Shown in pieces: positions 26,242-33,773 of a stretch of DNA of 64,000 bases. The stretch is from NCBI RefSeq assembly GCF_019263805.1, contig NZ_CP079195.1, positions 3,583,001 to 3,647,000 on the forward strand. Reading direction: 5' to 3'. The notes under the pieces are model-generated. The model had not been told where the DNA came from. It was given only the letters and a program-made list of their open reading frames with translations, and searched no databases. The stretch comes from Polaribacter sp. NJDZ03. Its GTDB lineage: Bacteria > Bacteroidota > Bacteroidia > Flavobacteriales > Flavobacteriaceae. The translations under genes were made by a program, and so were the position numbers. How positions within the stretch are numbered: the first letter of the stretch is position 1; each line of letters begins with the position of its first letter.

Positions 26242-26811
26242 ATGAATCTAACGTCGTATAAAAAACTATCCGATGATGAAATTATTAAGATTATATGCGA
26301 ATCTAATAATTCTTTAGTTTTTGGTGTTCTTTATGATCGGTATTCGCAAATCATTTACAATAAATGTTTAGGGTTTACAAAAGAGAAGGATGATGCCAAA
26401 GATTTAACACAAGAAATTTTTATCAAACTATTTTTTAAACTAAAAGAGTATCAATCACAATCTAAGTTTAAGGCGTGGTTGTATGTATTTGTATATAATA
26501 CATGTATTAACTATGTGAATAGAGATAAACATCACAATCAGTTAAAGTCTAAAGCACCAATTTATGAATTAGAAAATTTTCAGGAGGAAGAAGTTAGTGA
26601 TTCCAGTGTTTTTGAGTTAAAAGTAGAAGCGCTAGATAAGTTGCTAATGCAAATAAGTCCGGAAGATAAAACGATATTATTGTTAAAGTATCAAGATGAA
26701 CTTAGCATTAACGAACTCTCTAAGTTATATGGTGTTGGAGAAAGTGCTATTAAAATGAGAATTAAGAGAGCAAAAGAAAAGTTAGTAAAATTAAAGAATC
26801 TAAACGAGTAA
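26242..26811 (+). CDS. Sigma-70 family (ECF-like) RNA polymerase sigma factor
   Basis: A 189-residue protein. Region 2 spans about 28-95 (DDAKDLTQEIFIKLFFKL; FKAWLYVFVYNTCINYVNR) and region 4 spans 130-182 (LLLKYQDELSINELSKLYGVGESAIKMRIKRAKEKL, with its helix-turn-helix). Regions 1 and 3 are absent, as in ECF sigma factors. No membrane-bound anti-sigma gene follows; instead a 66-residue protein and an MscS channel do, in one operon. Promoters with a shared GTGACTT/GTGTT motif lie before this gene, before its divergent neighbour and at 30.4 kb, so these are its likely targets (inference). Confidence 0.93.
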   Translation: MNLTSYKKLSDDEIIKIICESNNSLVFGVLYDRYSQIIYNKCLGFTKEKDDAKDLTQEIFIKLFFKLKEYQSQSKFKAWLYVFVYNTCINYVNRDKHHNQLKSKAPIYELENFQEEEVSDSSVFELKVEALDKLLMQISPEDKTILLLKYQDELSINELSKLYGVGESAIKMRIKRAKEKLVKLKNLNE

Positions 26812-26817
26812 GATACA

Positions 26818-27018
26818 ATGGAAAATCCTTTTAAAGAATTATGGAAACCCCACCATGAAGTACCTCAAGAAATTAAAAAAGAGGTAAAAAATGAAATAGC
26901 TTTTCGTTTGTTAGTTAGTGATTTAGCTAATTTATTTACAGTTAATTACGGAGAAGCAGCTAAAAGTATTATAGAAAATAAATCAACAATTAAAACAAAA
27001 ACGAATGGAGAAGTTTAA
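26818..27018 (+). CDS. Small protein between sigma factor and MscS channel
   Basis: A 66-residue soluble protein (MENPFKELWKPHHEVPQEIKKEVKNEIAFRLL then LVSDLANLFTVNYGEAAKSIIE). It has no membrane segment and is mostly helical and charged. It starts six bases after the sigma gene and overlaps the channel gene by 14 bases, so it is translated as part of the operon. Its position would suit a regulator of the sigma factor, but no anti-sigma domain is recognised. I recall similar short ORFs next to flavobacterial sigma genes. Confidence 0.75.
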   Translation: MENPFKELWKPHHEVPQEIKKEVKNEIAFRLLVSDLANLFTVNYGEAAKSIIENKSTIKTKTNGEV

Positions 27019-27832
27019 TGCTTGGAAAGAAATATCAATAAATTCTTTTAATAATTTATTTGAGGTAATCACCGAATTATTGCCAAATATTATTGGTGCA
27101 ATTTTTATCCTTTTTATAGGGTGGTTAGCAAATAAAGTAATCGCGTTCTTTTTAAAGAAAGTTTTAAAATTGATTAAAATTGATGATTTATCTGATAGAC
27201 TTAATCAAAAAGGAGTTCTTGGTAGGGAAATTAGAAATTTAGACATTTCAAAAATAATACTACTTTTTATTAAGTGTACACTTTTCTTAATTACAATAAC
27301 TTTAGCTTTTGAAATTTTAGAATTACAAGCAATCTCTTCTGTTATTGGTAATTTACTGTTATACCTACCAAAATTATTCGGTGCAATTGTATTGTTTATT
27401 TTAGGTTTATATATTGCTAATTTTATTAAAAGTTCTTTAAATAAAGTCTTTGAATCTTTTGATATTATGGGAGGTAATATTATTTGTAATTTTGTGTTTT
27501 ATATAATAGTTACTATTGTTACTGTTGCTGCAATTAATCAAGCAGGTGTAAATACAAGTATTATATCTAACAACTTAACAGTTATTCTTTTTATAGTATT
27601 AACTTCTATTGGGTTGTCTCTTGCTTTGGGATCTAAGGAAGTAATTAGCCAATTAATGAAAGCCTTTTATGTAAGAAAGAAATATAATATTGGTCAAAAG
27701 ATAAAAGTGAAGAATCATACTGGTTATATAGCGTCTATTGATGGTATTTCTCTTACGTTAAACACGGAACCAAATAAGATTGTTTTTCCTATTTCAGAAA
27801 TTGTTACTAATGATATTGAAGTTATAGATTAA
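27005..27832 (+). CDS. MscS-like mechanosensitive ion channel
   Basis: A 275-residue protein with about five membrane segments, starting with the conserved helix LPNIIGAIFILFIGWLANKVIAFFLKKVL. The pore-lining helix is near SIGLSLALGSKEVISQLMKAFYVRKKY, followed by the beta domain IGQKIKVKNHTGYIASIDGISLTL and VFPISEIV. It lacks a long C-terminal cytoplasmic cage, as in the short TM-helix-repeat MscS relatives. It should release solutes on osmotic downshock. It is the last gene of the sigma operon. Confidence 0.88.
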   Translation: MEKFNAWKEISINSFNNLFEVITELLPNIIGAIFILFIGWLANKVIAFFLKKVLKLIKIDDLSDRLNQKGVLGREIRNLDISKIILLFIKCTLFLITITLAFEILELQAISSVIGNLLLYLPKLFGAIVLFILGLYIANFIKSSLNKVFESFDIMGGNIICNFVFYIIVTIVTVAAINQAGVNTSIISNNLTVILFIVLTSIGLSLALGSKEVISQLMKAFYVRKKYNIGQKIKVKNHTGYIASIDGISLTLNTEPNKIVFPISEIVTNDIEVID

Positions 27833-27860
27833 CGAATTTCTTTATAGTATATACTAAAAA

Positions 27861-27888
27861 GAGAGCATTCTAAAATGCTCTCTTTTTT
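27861..27888 (+). terminator. Terminator of the sigma-MscS operon
   Basis: GAGAGCATT (27861-27869) pairs with AATGCTCTC (27874-27882), followed by six T. Confidence 0.92.
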
Positions 27889-28481
27889 CGTTTAAAGGGG
27901 ATTTAAGTCATTTTTTTGTTGTTATTATGTAGATTTAAATACCTGCTTTTTGTTTATCTCTTAGTTATTAAATTTGCTACTGTCAGTAGAGTATAGAACT
28001 ATTAGATCTCTAAAATAGGTTTCGACTGCGCTCAACCAGACATGTTGTTTATTTTTTAAACTAAACTCTATACAACTAACTATTTATCACCCTATTTTTA
28101 TTATTCCCAGTAGATTCTCTACAATTACTAAACGTCACTTTAAGTTATCGTTTTATTACTGTTTAGGCTTAACTTATACTTTTATCAAGAAACCTAAAAG
28201 GTGAAACTTTTTTTAATGCATATAAATGGTTTAAAAGTAAGTTTGCGTATTTGTTTAAGTTAATATGAATCTAATTATTTTGCTTTTGTACTAGATTTAA
28301 GCATCAATAAAAATCTATTTAGACAGTTCTTTACGTACCTTCTTTTAAATTTATTAAAACAAAAAAAAGCTGCTCTTATCTAGAACAGCTTTTAATATAA
28401 TATTGCAATAACTTTGTTAATTAGTGCTTTAGCAGCACTATGTAATTAAATAATCTGAGTAACTTTTTTTAGTAAAGTAAG
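27889..28481. other. Gene-free stretch of about 590 bases
   Basis: No ORF is supported. It holds a fragment of a common flavobacterial repeat core, TTCGACTGCGCTCAACC (28021-28037), a hairpin AGTGCT/AGCACT (28422-28440) and the terminator of the leftward barrel gene (28361-28393). The rest is A/T-rich sequence with no structure I can name. Confidence 0.7.
28361..28393 (-). terminator. Terminator of the coiled-coil outer-membrane gene
   Basis: AAAGCTG (28366-28372) pairs with CAGCTTT (28386-28392). On the minus strand it is followed by a run of T. Confidence 0.8.
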
Positions 28482-30374
28482 TTATTGTTTCTTATTAACT
28501 TCTTCACTATTTTTAGAGTTAGATTCAATTTCTTTATTTAAAGCCTCTATTTTCTGAAGAAGTTTACTATTTTTTTCCTTTTCTGTTTGTTTGTTGTTAT
28601 TCAGTTCTAGTAATAACTTTTCTAATAAATTAACTCTACTATCTAACTGTTCAATTTTTTGACCTTGTTCTGTAGTACTGCTTTTTGTCTGTATCAATTT
28701 ATTTTCTTCCGTTTTAGCAGGTACTGGATTTTCGTTATCTATATTTTGAAGAATTTTTTCTATTAGAGATTCAAATTCTAAAGGTGTCATTTTAATTAAT
28801 CTAGAAGTTTCTTCTAATTGATTAGGAGCAGTTTCTGTTTTAACAGTACTTACTTCTTTTTCAGCAACTATATTAGCAACTACCTCAGGGACAACAGCAG
28901 TAATAACTGGCTGTTCAACTTTTTTTACCTGTACTTTTTCTACCTCTTTTACTTTCTTTAAAGACTCTTCAGCTTCTTTTTTCTCTTCAAGAATTTCTAC
29001 TGCTTTTTCAACATCTTTAGTTTCGTAAGCTACTTTAAGGTCATTATTTAAAGTATTAATATCAGATTGATACTCTTTTTTAAGGTTTTCAATCTTTTTA
29101 TTATTTACATCATCTTGAGCCGTTAATTCTCTGTCTAAATTTTCTTTATAAACGCTACTAGGAGCTTTTGATTTTTTACCTAATGTAAATTTTATTCCAG
29201 CGTTGTAAAAAATATGTGTTTGAATATCATCTGTAGTAGTAATATCTTTAGCATCTTCACCAGAAGTAATCATTGCTCTAGCAGCACCTGTAATTAATAT
29301 ATGCTTCCCTAAAGGAATATTTAATCCTAAACCACCAGTAGCAAACTCGCCACCTTCTACATTAGAAAAAAGTCCATTTGCATTAGGAGCAGAAACATAA
29401 CTATCGCTTGTACTTATATAACCACCTCCTAAAGTTAAAAAAGGTACTACACCATTTCCATCATTTAATCTTGCTCTAAACTCACCACCATACATGGCCA
29501 TTTTATCAAAGTTTGTAGAGATTTTTTCATTTTCAGTTGCTTGAAAATAGAATGCTCTAATACCAATGTATTCATTTAAATCTAAACCAACAAAACCACC
29601 TAACATGTACGTATCTTTGTATAAAGATTCGTCTGCAAAATCTACATAAGCAAGACTTGGCTCTATTACCCATTGTATACCTTTAAACCCTCCTTTAAAG
29701 TTTTGAAGATATGCCTTATCTAAATCAGATAAAGTTCCAGGTTTTCTTCCTCCTAAATAAAACTGTAAAGAACCCTGAGCAGACCAGTTAGATAAACGTT
29801 CACTATTAAAATCGGCATCTGTTACACCAAAACTTACTTTATCTTCGTTAGATAATAAAGCAGCACCAGAATTAAATTTATAGCTTGTGTTTTTTGCTTC
29901 TAACGCAAAAACAATACGTCTTGTAATATTAAATTTAACACCTAAACCTAAAGAAGCATATACTTGTTCATAATCTTCATTGTCTTCTGAATTTATATTC
30001 TGTACACCAGCACCCAATGTAAAGTAAGGCTTAACTCCTTTAGTACCAAAATTTGCTTTAAACTCACCTCCATAACGAGAAACGGTTACATCTTGTGCAT
30101 TAAAAAGAGAAGAATTATAATTAGTAATACCAAAGTTACTAAAATCTGTTTTTTGATCTAAAGATTGTAAATAAATACCTCTAAGCTCAATATATTCTCC
30201 AAAACCAAAACCTAGTTTTCCACCAACTAGTACATTGTTTTCTAGACCTGCTTTATCATCCCACCAAGTGTATTCTGCTGCTGGTGAAATTGTAAAACTG
30301 ATATCTTTTACTTGAGCTTTACCTATGTAGGCACATAGTATAAGAAGCATTGTTGATAATTGTATTTTTTTCAT
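28482..30374 (-). CDS. Outer-membrane beta-barrel protein with coiled-coil tail
   Basis: A 630-residue protein with signal peptide MKKIQLSTMLLILCAYIGKAQ. Residues 25-400 form two similar beta-strand-rich halves (EYTWWDDKAGLENNVLVGGKLGFGFGEYIELRGIYLQ; VDFADESLYKDTYMLGGFVGLDLNEYIGIRAFYFQ), so the barrel may come from an internal duplication. From about 410 the chain is charged and helical, rich in K and E, and ends in a heptad-like coiled coil. No OmpA peptidoglycan domain is seen. It is divergent from an OmpA-family gene, and both carry the same sigma-type promoter. Confidence 0.8.
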   Translation of the reverse strand: MKKIQLSTMLLILCAYIGKAQVKDISFTISPAAEYTWWDDKAGLENNVLVGGKLGFGFGEYIELRGIYLQSLDQKTDFSNFGITNYNSSLFNAQDVTVSRYGGEFKANFGTKGVKPYFTLGAGVQNINSEDNEDYEQVYASLGLGVKFNITRRIVFALEAKNTSYKFNSGAALLSNEDKVSFGVTDADFNSERLSNWSAQGSLQFYLGGRKPGTLSDLDKAYLQNFKGGFKGIQWVIEPSLAYVDFADESLYKDTYMLGGFVGLDLNEYIGIRAFYFQATENEKISTNFDKMAMYGGEFRARLNDGNGVVPFLTLGGGYISTSDSYVSAPNANGLFSNVEGGEFATGGLGLNIPLGKHILITGAARAMITSGEDAKDITTTDDIQTHIFYNAGIKFTLGKKSKAPSSVYKENLDRELTAQDDVNNKKIENLKKEYQSDINTLNNDLKVAYETKDVEKAVEILEEKKEAEESLKKVKEVEKVQVKKVEQPVITAVVPEVVANIVAEKEVSTVKTETAPNQLEETSRLIKMTPLEFESLIEKILQNIDNENPVPAKTEENKLIQTKSSTTEQGQKIEQLDSRVNLLEKLLLELNNNKQTEKEKNSKLLQKIEALNKEIESNSKNSEEVNKKQ

Positions 30375-30420
30375 TTTATTTAATTATTAACATTAATTAG
30401 TTATTGCTGTCAATATTATA

Positions 30421-30445
30421 AACACACTATTTATTGATAAGTCAC
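30421..30445 (-). promoter_or_regulatory. Sigma-regulon promoter of the coiled-coil barrel gene
   Basis: The minus strand reads GTGACTT (30445-30439), 13 bases, then GTGTTTATAAT (from 30425). It lies 47-71 bases before the ATG. It is one half of a 10-bp inverted repeat ATAAGTCACA/TGTGACTTAT (30437-30446 and 30472-30481). Confidence 0.68.
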
Positions 30446-30472
30446 AATTTTTTAAAATACTGTGTTCATAAT

Positions 30473-30503
30473 GTGACTTATAGTATCTTTATTGTGTTTT
30501 ATA
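30473..30503 (+). promoter_or_regulatory. Sigma-regulon promoter of the OmpA-family gene
   Basis: GTGACTT (30473-30479), 14 bases, then GTGTTTTAT (30494-30502). It lies back to back with the barrel-gene promoter; the two GTGACTT boxes face outward from a centre at about 30459. Confidence 0.68.
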
Positions 30504-30548
30504 AATAAGTGGTGTACTTACTATTTAATTTTTTAAAAAAATACAAAA

Positions 30549-31568
30549 ATGAATTCAATAAAATATATTAGTATTTCTTTTCTTCTATTAGGTTCTCTAA
30601 CCATGAGTTATGCGCAACAAAACGATGCTGATAATTCTAATAAGAGTATGGTAATAATGAGTGAAGATGACATTCTATCTTTAACTAAAACTCTTAGGTT
30701 GTATAAAAAAGCAAAAACGCTACAAAAGAACTCTAAAGAACAATTAATTAAAGGAACAGATACTATTTTTACCCAACAAACAGAATCTAATTTTGAATTT
30801 GATTATTTAAAAAGTAGGGTAGCAGCGTTAGAAAATCGTTTAAATAATCAAAATAATAGTACAGAAAGAAATAATACTTCTAGTTCTGAATCTAGTGGGT
30901 TAAAAAACCTAAAATTAGAAGTTAATCAACTTAGACAATCGTTGTTGCAGCGACAATCTAATAATGGTAAATCTAATGTTGTTTACCTACCTGTTATTGC
31001 TCCTGTTAATAGAAATAAAGAAGAAGCTAATAAAGTAGAAGAAGAGAAAGATTCTATTAATTCTTTGGTTGTGCAACAACAACAAGATTCACTTTACGAA
31101 GGCGTAACTGTTTTAAATGAACAGGTTAAAACCGATTCTATCAATAATTTAGAAGCATTAGAATTAGAAATACAAGCGCTTAAAAAAGAGATTTCTCTAA
31201 ATAAGGCACTACCTAGTACTTATGAAAAATTAGTTGAAGCCTATAAAAATTTTAAAAAAGAGCTTTATTTTGCAACGAATTCTAAAGTTTTAAATGAGAA
31301 CTCATTACTTGTTGTGAAAGACTTGCATGCTATTTTAGAAGCAAATGTAAATCTAGATATAATAATAAATGGGTTTGCAAGTAATAAAGGAAATGCAATT
31401 TATAACGAAAACTTATCTATGCAACGTACAGAAGCAGTTAAAAAAGCGCTAATGTTAAAAGGTGTACATCCAACAAGAATATTAACACAATACCACGGAA
31501 TCGATTATAGCGCACAAAGCGACTCACAAGCAAGAAGAGTTGAGGTTTCCTTTCTGGTAAGAAAATAA
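30549..31568 (+). CDS. OmpA-family envelope protein with coiled coil
   Basis: A 339-residue protein with signal peptide to about MSYAQQ. A coiled-coil region (about 75-125) and a Q/N/S-rich linker follow, then an OmpA-type C-terminal domain (about 230-339): ELYFATNSKVLNENS, INGFASNKGNAIYNENLSMQRTEAVKKAL and ARRVEVSFLV. The domain normally binds diaminopimelate in peptidoglycan. The usual Asp of the GHTD motif is replaced (GFASNKG) while the Arg in MQRTEAV is kept. There is no N-terminal barrel, so it is likely a periplasmic wall-binding partner of the divergent barrel protein. Confidence 0.88.
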   Translation: MNSIKYISISFLLLGSLTMSYAQQNDADNSNKSMVIMSEDDILSLTKTLRLYKKAKTLQKNSKEQLIKGTDTIFTQQTESNFEFDYLKSRVAALENRLNNQNNSTERNNTSSSESSGLKNLKLEVNQLRQSLLQRQSNNGKSNVVYLPVIAPVNRNKEEANKVEEEKDSINSLVVQQQQDSLYEGVTVLNEQVKTDSINNLEALELEIQALKKEISLNKALPSTYEKLVEAYKNFKKELYFATNSKVLNENSLLVVKDLHAILEANVNLDIIINGFASNKGNAIYNENLSMQRTEAVKKALMLKGVHPTRILTQYHGIDYSAQSDSQARRVEVSFLVRK

Positions 31569-31570
31569 TT

Positions 31571-31606
31571 ATAGCTTAATGGAAGCTATGTTGTTTTTAG
31601 TTTTTA
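31571..31606 (+). terminator. Terminator of the OmpA-family gene
   Basis: ATAGCTT (31571-31577) pairs with AAGCTAT (31583-31589), followed by a T-rich tract. Confidence 0.8.
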
Positions 31607-31638
31607 TTGATAAATTTCTGTGAGATAGCTAATAAAAC

Positions 31639-32193
31639 TTATTCTTTTACAGAAACACCATACGCTACATGTGCTATTCCTAAAATAGAAAGAGATGCAG
31701 ACCAGTAGGTAGGTATTAAAAAACAGATAACTGCTAAAAGAACACTTAAGCCTGCTAAAATTAACAGATTTTTTCGATTTTTATTGTTAACTGAAAAGAG
31801 TAAAAGTCCGTATAAAATAAGGAAAGTAGGAGTAAGGTAGGCTATATAACCAAGATTCATTAAAATTAGTAACGAGGCGAAAATTATGACCAATGCAATC
31901 ATATATTTTTTTAAAGCTACTTTGCTTTTATCATTCCAAAGTAGGAGTTGATGGTTTTTAGCATTTCTTTTTCCATTAAAAAATAGTGCCAAAGAAGAAA
32001 AAATAAAAACGAGCAAGATAATAGTGATAATTAATATTTCTGTAGTTTGAGAAGACAGATTAAAAGGAGTTTCTTTAACTAAAAAACCTTTTAATAGGGT
32101 TTCTATTAAAAAGCCTGCAATAAAAAAGTAAGCACCAATTAAAATACTTGTAAATCCTTTTAAAGAAAAGTTTATTTGTATATTATCGTTCAT
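31639..32193 (-). CDS. Hypothetical multi-pass membrane protein
   Basis: A 184-residue protein with about six hydrophobic helices (FTSILIGAYFFIAGFLIETLL; ILIITIILLVFIFSSLALFF; IALVIIFASLLILMNLGYIAYL; LILAGLSVLLAVICFLIP). It matches no family I recognise. It ends in a short cytoplasmic SVKE tail. The gene is alone on its strand, divergent from the DUF1801 gene (37 bases) and convergent with the OmpA-family gene. Confidence 0.72.
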   Translation of the reverse strand: MNDNIQINFSLKGFTSILIGAYFFIAGFLIETLLKGFLVKETPFNLSSQTTEILIITIILLVFIFSSLALFFNGKRNAKNHQLLLWNDKSKVALKKYMIALVIIFASLLILMNLGYIAYLTPTFLILYGLLLFSVNNKNRKNLLILAGLSVLLAVICFLIPTYWSASLSILGIAHVAYGVSVKE

Positions 32194-32230
32194 GTAACTG
32201 TTATTTTTTAACCTTTGCGAATATACAACA

Positions 32231-32602
32231 ATGAAACCTGTAGAAGATTATATTTTAAAGCAACCAGAACCTTTCAAATCTATTTTAATGCATTTGCAGA
32301 TTTTAATTGAAACTAGTTTTCCGGAAGTAGATTTACAATTTAAATGGAAAATGCCTTTTTATTATTTAGATGAAAAGCCATTTTGTTACTTAAATCCTTC
32401 TAAGAAAAAAGGATATGTAGATGTTGGTTTTTGGGTTTCTGCACATTTAACAAAATACAATGAACATTTAATTTCAGAAAATAGAAAGGTTATAAAATCC
32501 TTGCGTTATTGTTCTATTGATGCTATTAATGAAGAAATTTTATTATCCGTTTTACAAGAAGCGCATCAACTGAAAGAAAAAGGGTTTTATAAAAGAAAAT
32601 AA
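32231..32602 (+). CDS. DUF1801 (YdhG-like) family protein
   Basis: A 123-residue protein with the DUF1801 layout: YILKQPEPFKSILMHLQILIETSFPEVDLQFKWKMPFYYLDEKPFCYL, then VDVGFWVSAHL and SLRYCSIDAI. Members are small soluble proteins of unknown function, fold-related to frataxin-like/YdhG proteins. A palindromic repeat starts five bases after its stop. Confidence 0.85.
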   Translation: MKPVEDYILKQPEPFKSILMHLQILIETSFPEVDLQFKWKMPFYYLDEKPFCYLNPSKKKGYVDVGFWVSAHLTKYNEHLISENRKVIKSLRYCSIDAINEEILLSVLQEAHQLKEKGFYKRK

Positions 32603-32607
32603 TTTTT

Positions 32608-32736
32608 CCTGCAAGGTTTCCAAAACCTTGTAGGTTTAAATAGAAAGTACCAAATAAACATTAAAACTATCGATTAAATTCTTTTGGTATAAGCAAGTAA
32701 TAAATACCTACAAGGTCCAAAAAGAGACCTTGCAGG
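32608..32736. repeat. Cruciform-type palindromic repeat
   Basis: The left arm 32608-32635 (CCTGCAAGGT...ACCTTGTAGGT) and right arm 32706-32736 (ACCTACAAGGT...ACCTTGCAGG) are reverse complements, and each arm is itself a hairpin. The middle also holds GTACCAAA/TTTGGTA. I recall CCTGCAAGG/CCTTGTAGG repeats in other flavobacteria. It starts right after the DUF1801 stop and may act as its terminator. Confidence 0.7.
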
Positions 32737-32772
32737 AATTGTGTAATTGTTTTTTATTGAAATTTAGTAATT

Positions 32773-32838
32773 GCGTTAAGGATTGAACCTTTCAACTACG
32801 CTCAAGAGAGGCTCTATGTTTGAGCTCTTTTTTTTTAG
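32773..32838. repeat. Partial repeat copy with hairpin and T run
   Basis: GCGTTAAGGATTGAA (32773-32787) is identical over 15 bases to the minus strand of the structured element near the tmRNA. It is followed by TTCAACTACGCTCAAG, a common repeat core also seen in altered form at 28021. AGAGGCTC/GAGCTCT plus nine or more T (32823-32836) could terminate rightward transcription. Confidence 0.5.
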
Positions 32839-32887
32839 AAAAAAACAAGTAGTGAAAGCCTGTTAATACGCCTAAAAAATTACTCTT

Positions 32888-33706
32888 TTATAAATTATTT
32901 ATCGTTTTTCTAATAGCAACTAAATTTGTTAACAAACCTTCTAAGTTATCTAAATGTAACATGTTTGCTCCGTCAGACTTTGCGTTTGCAGGGTCAAAAT
33001 GAGTTTCTATAAACAAACCATCTACGTTATTTACAATTCCGGCTCTCGCAATAGTTTCAATCATGTCTGGTCTTCCTCCAGTAACACCAGCTACTTGGTT
33101 AGGTTGTTGTAGAGAATGCGTAACGTCTAAAATTGTAGGTGCAAATTTTCGCATTTCTGGAATTCCTCTAAAATCTACAATCATATCTTGGTAGCCAAAC
33201 ATAGTACCTCTATCGGTAATCCACGCTTTTTCAGACCCTGCATCTTTTACTTTCTGTACTGCATGTTTCATAGCACCAGGACTCATAAATTGTCCTTTTT
33301 TTAAGTTGACAACCTTACCCGTTTGTGCAGCAGCTACTACTAAATCTGTTTGGCGCACTAAAAAAGCAGGGATCTGTAACACATCTACATATTCTGCAGC
33401 TTTAATAGCATCTGAAATTTCATGAATATCTGTAACAGTTGGCACATTAAAAGTTTCAGAAACTTTACGTAAAATTTTCAATGCTTTTTCATCTCCAATC
33501 CCGGTAAAACTATCAATTCTACTTCTATTTGCCTTTTTAAAACTCCCTTTAAAAATATAAGGAATTTCTAATTTGTCTGTAATTGTAAGTACTTTTTCTG
33601 CAATTCTCATGGCCATTTCTTCACTTTCAATGGCACAAGGACCTGCAAGTAAAAAAAAGTTATTTGAGTTTACGTGTTTTATGTTTGGTATAAGAGATAA
33701 ATCCAT
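32888..33706 (-). CDS. kdsA: KDO-8-phosphate synthase, metal-dependent type
   Basis: It condenses PEP and arabinose-5-phosphate to KDO-8-P for lipopolysaccharide. About 272 residues from the ATG at 33706. A TTG start 18 bases upstream is rejected because a TATTTTTG promoter element covers it. Motifs are LAGPCAIESEE, FKGSFKKANRSRIDSFTG, LKKGQFMSPGAM, TDRGTMFGY and IETHFDPANAKSDG. C24 in AGPCAIES is the metal-ligand position of the Aquifex-type, metal-dependent class; the metal-independent E. coli enzyme has Asn there. Confidence 0.96.
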   Translation of the reverse strand: MDLSLIPNIKHVNSNNFFLLAGPCAIESEEMAMRIAEKVLTITDKLEIPYIFKGSFKKANRSRIDSFTGIGDEKALKILRKVSETFNVPTVTDIHEISDAIKAAEYVDVLQIPAFLVRQTDLVVAAAQTGKVVNLKKGQFMSPGAMKHAVQKVKDAGSEKAWITDRGTMFGYQDMIVDFRGIPEMRKFAPTILDVTHSLQQPNQVAGVTGGRPDMIETIARAGIVNNVDGLFIETHFDPANAKSDGANMLHLDNLEGLLTNLVAIRKTINNL

Positions 33707-33721
33707 TTTATATATTTTTAG

Positions 33722-33729
33722 CAAAAATA
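33722..33729 (-). promoter_or_regulatory. TAnnTTTG -7 element before kdsA
   Basis: The minus strand reads TATTTTTG, a full match, 16 bases before the ATG at 33706. It decides the kdsA start codon. Confidence 0.6.
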
Positions 33730-33773
33730 CGAAATAAAATTAGCTATATTTATCCTTTTAAAAATCTATTAAA

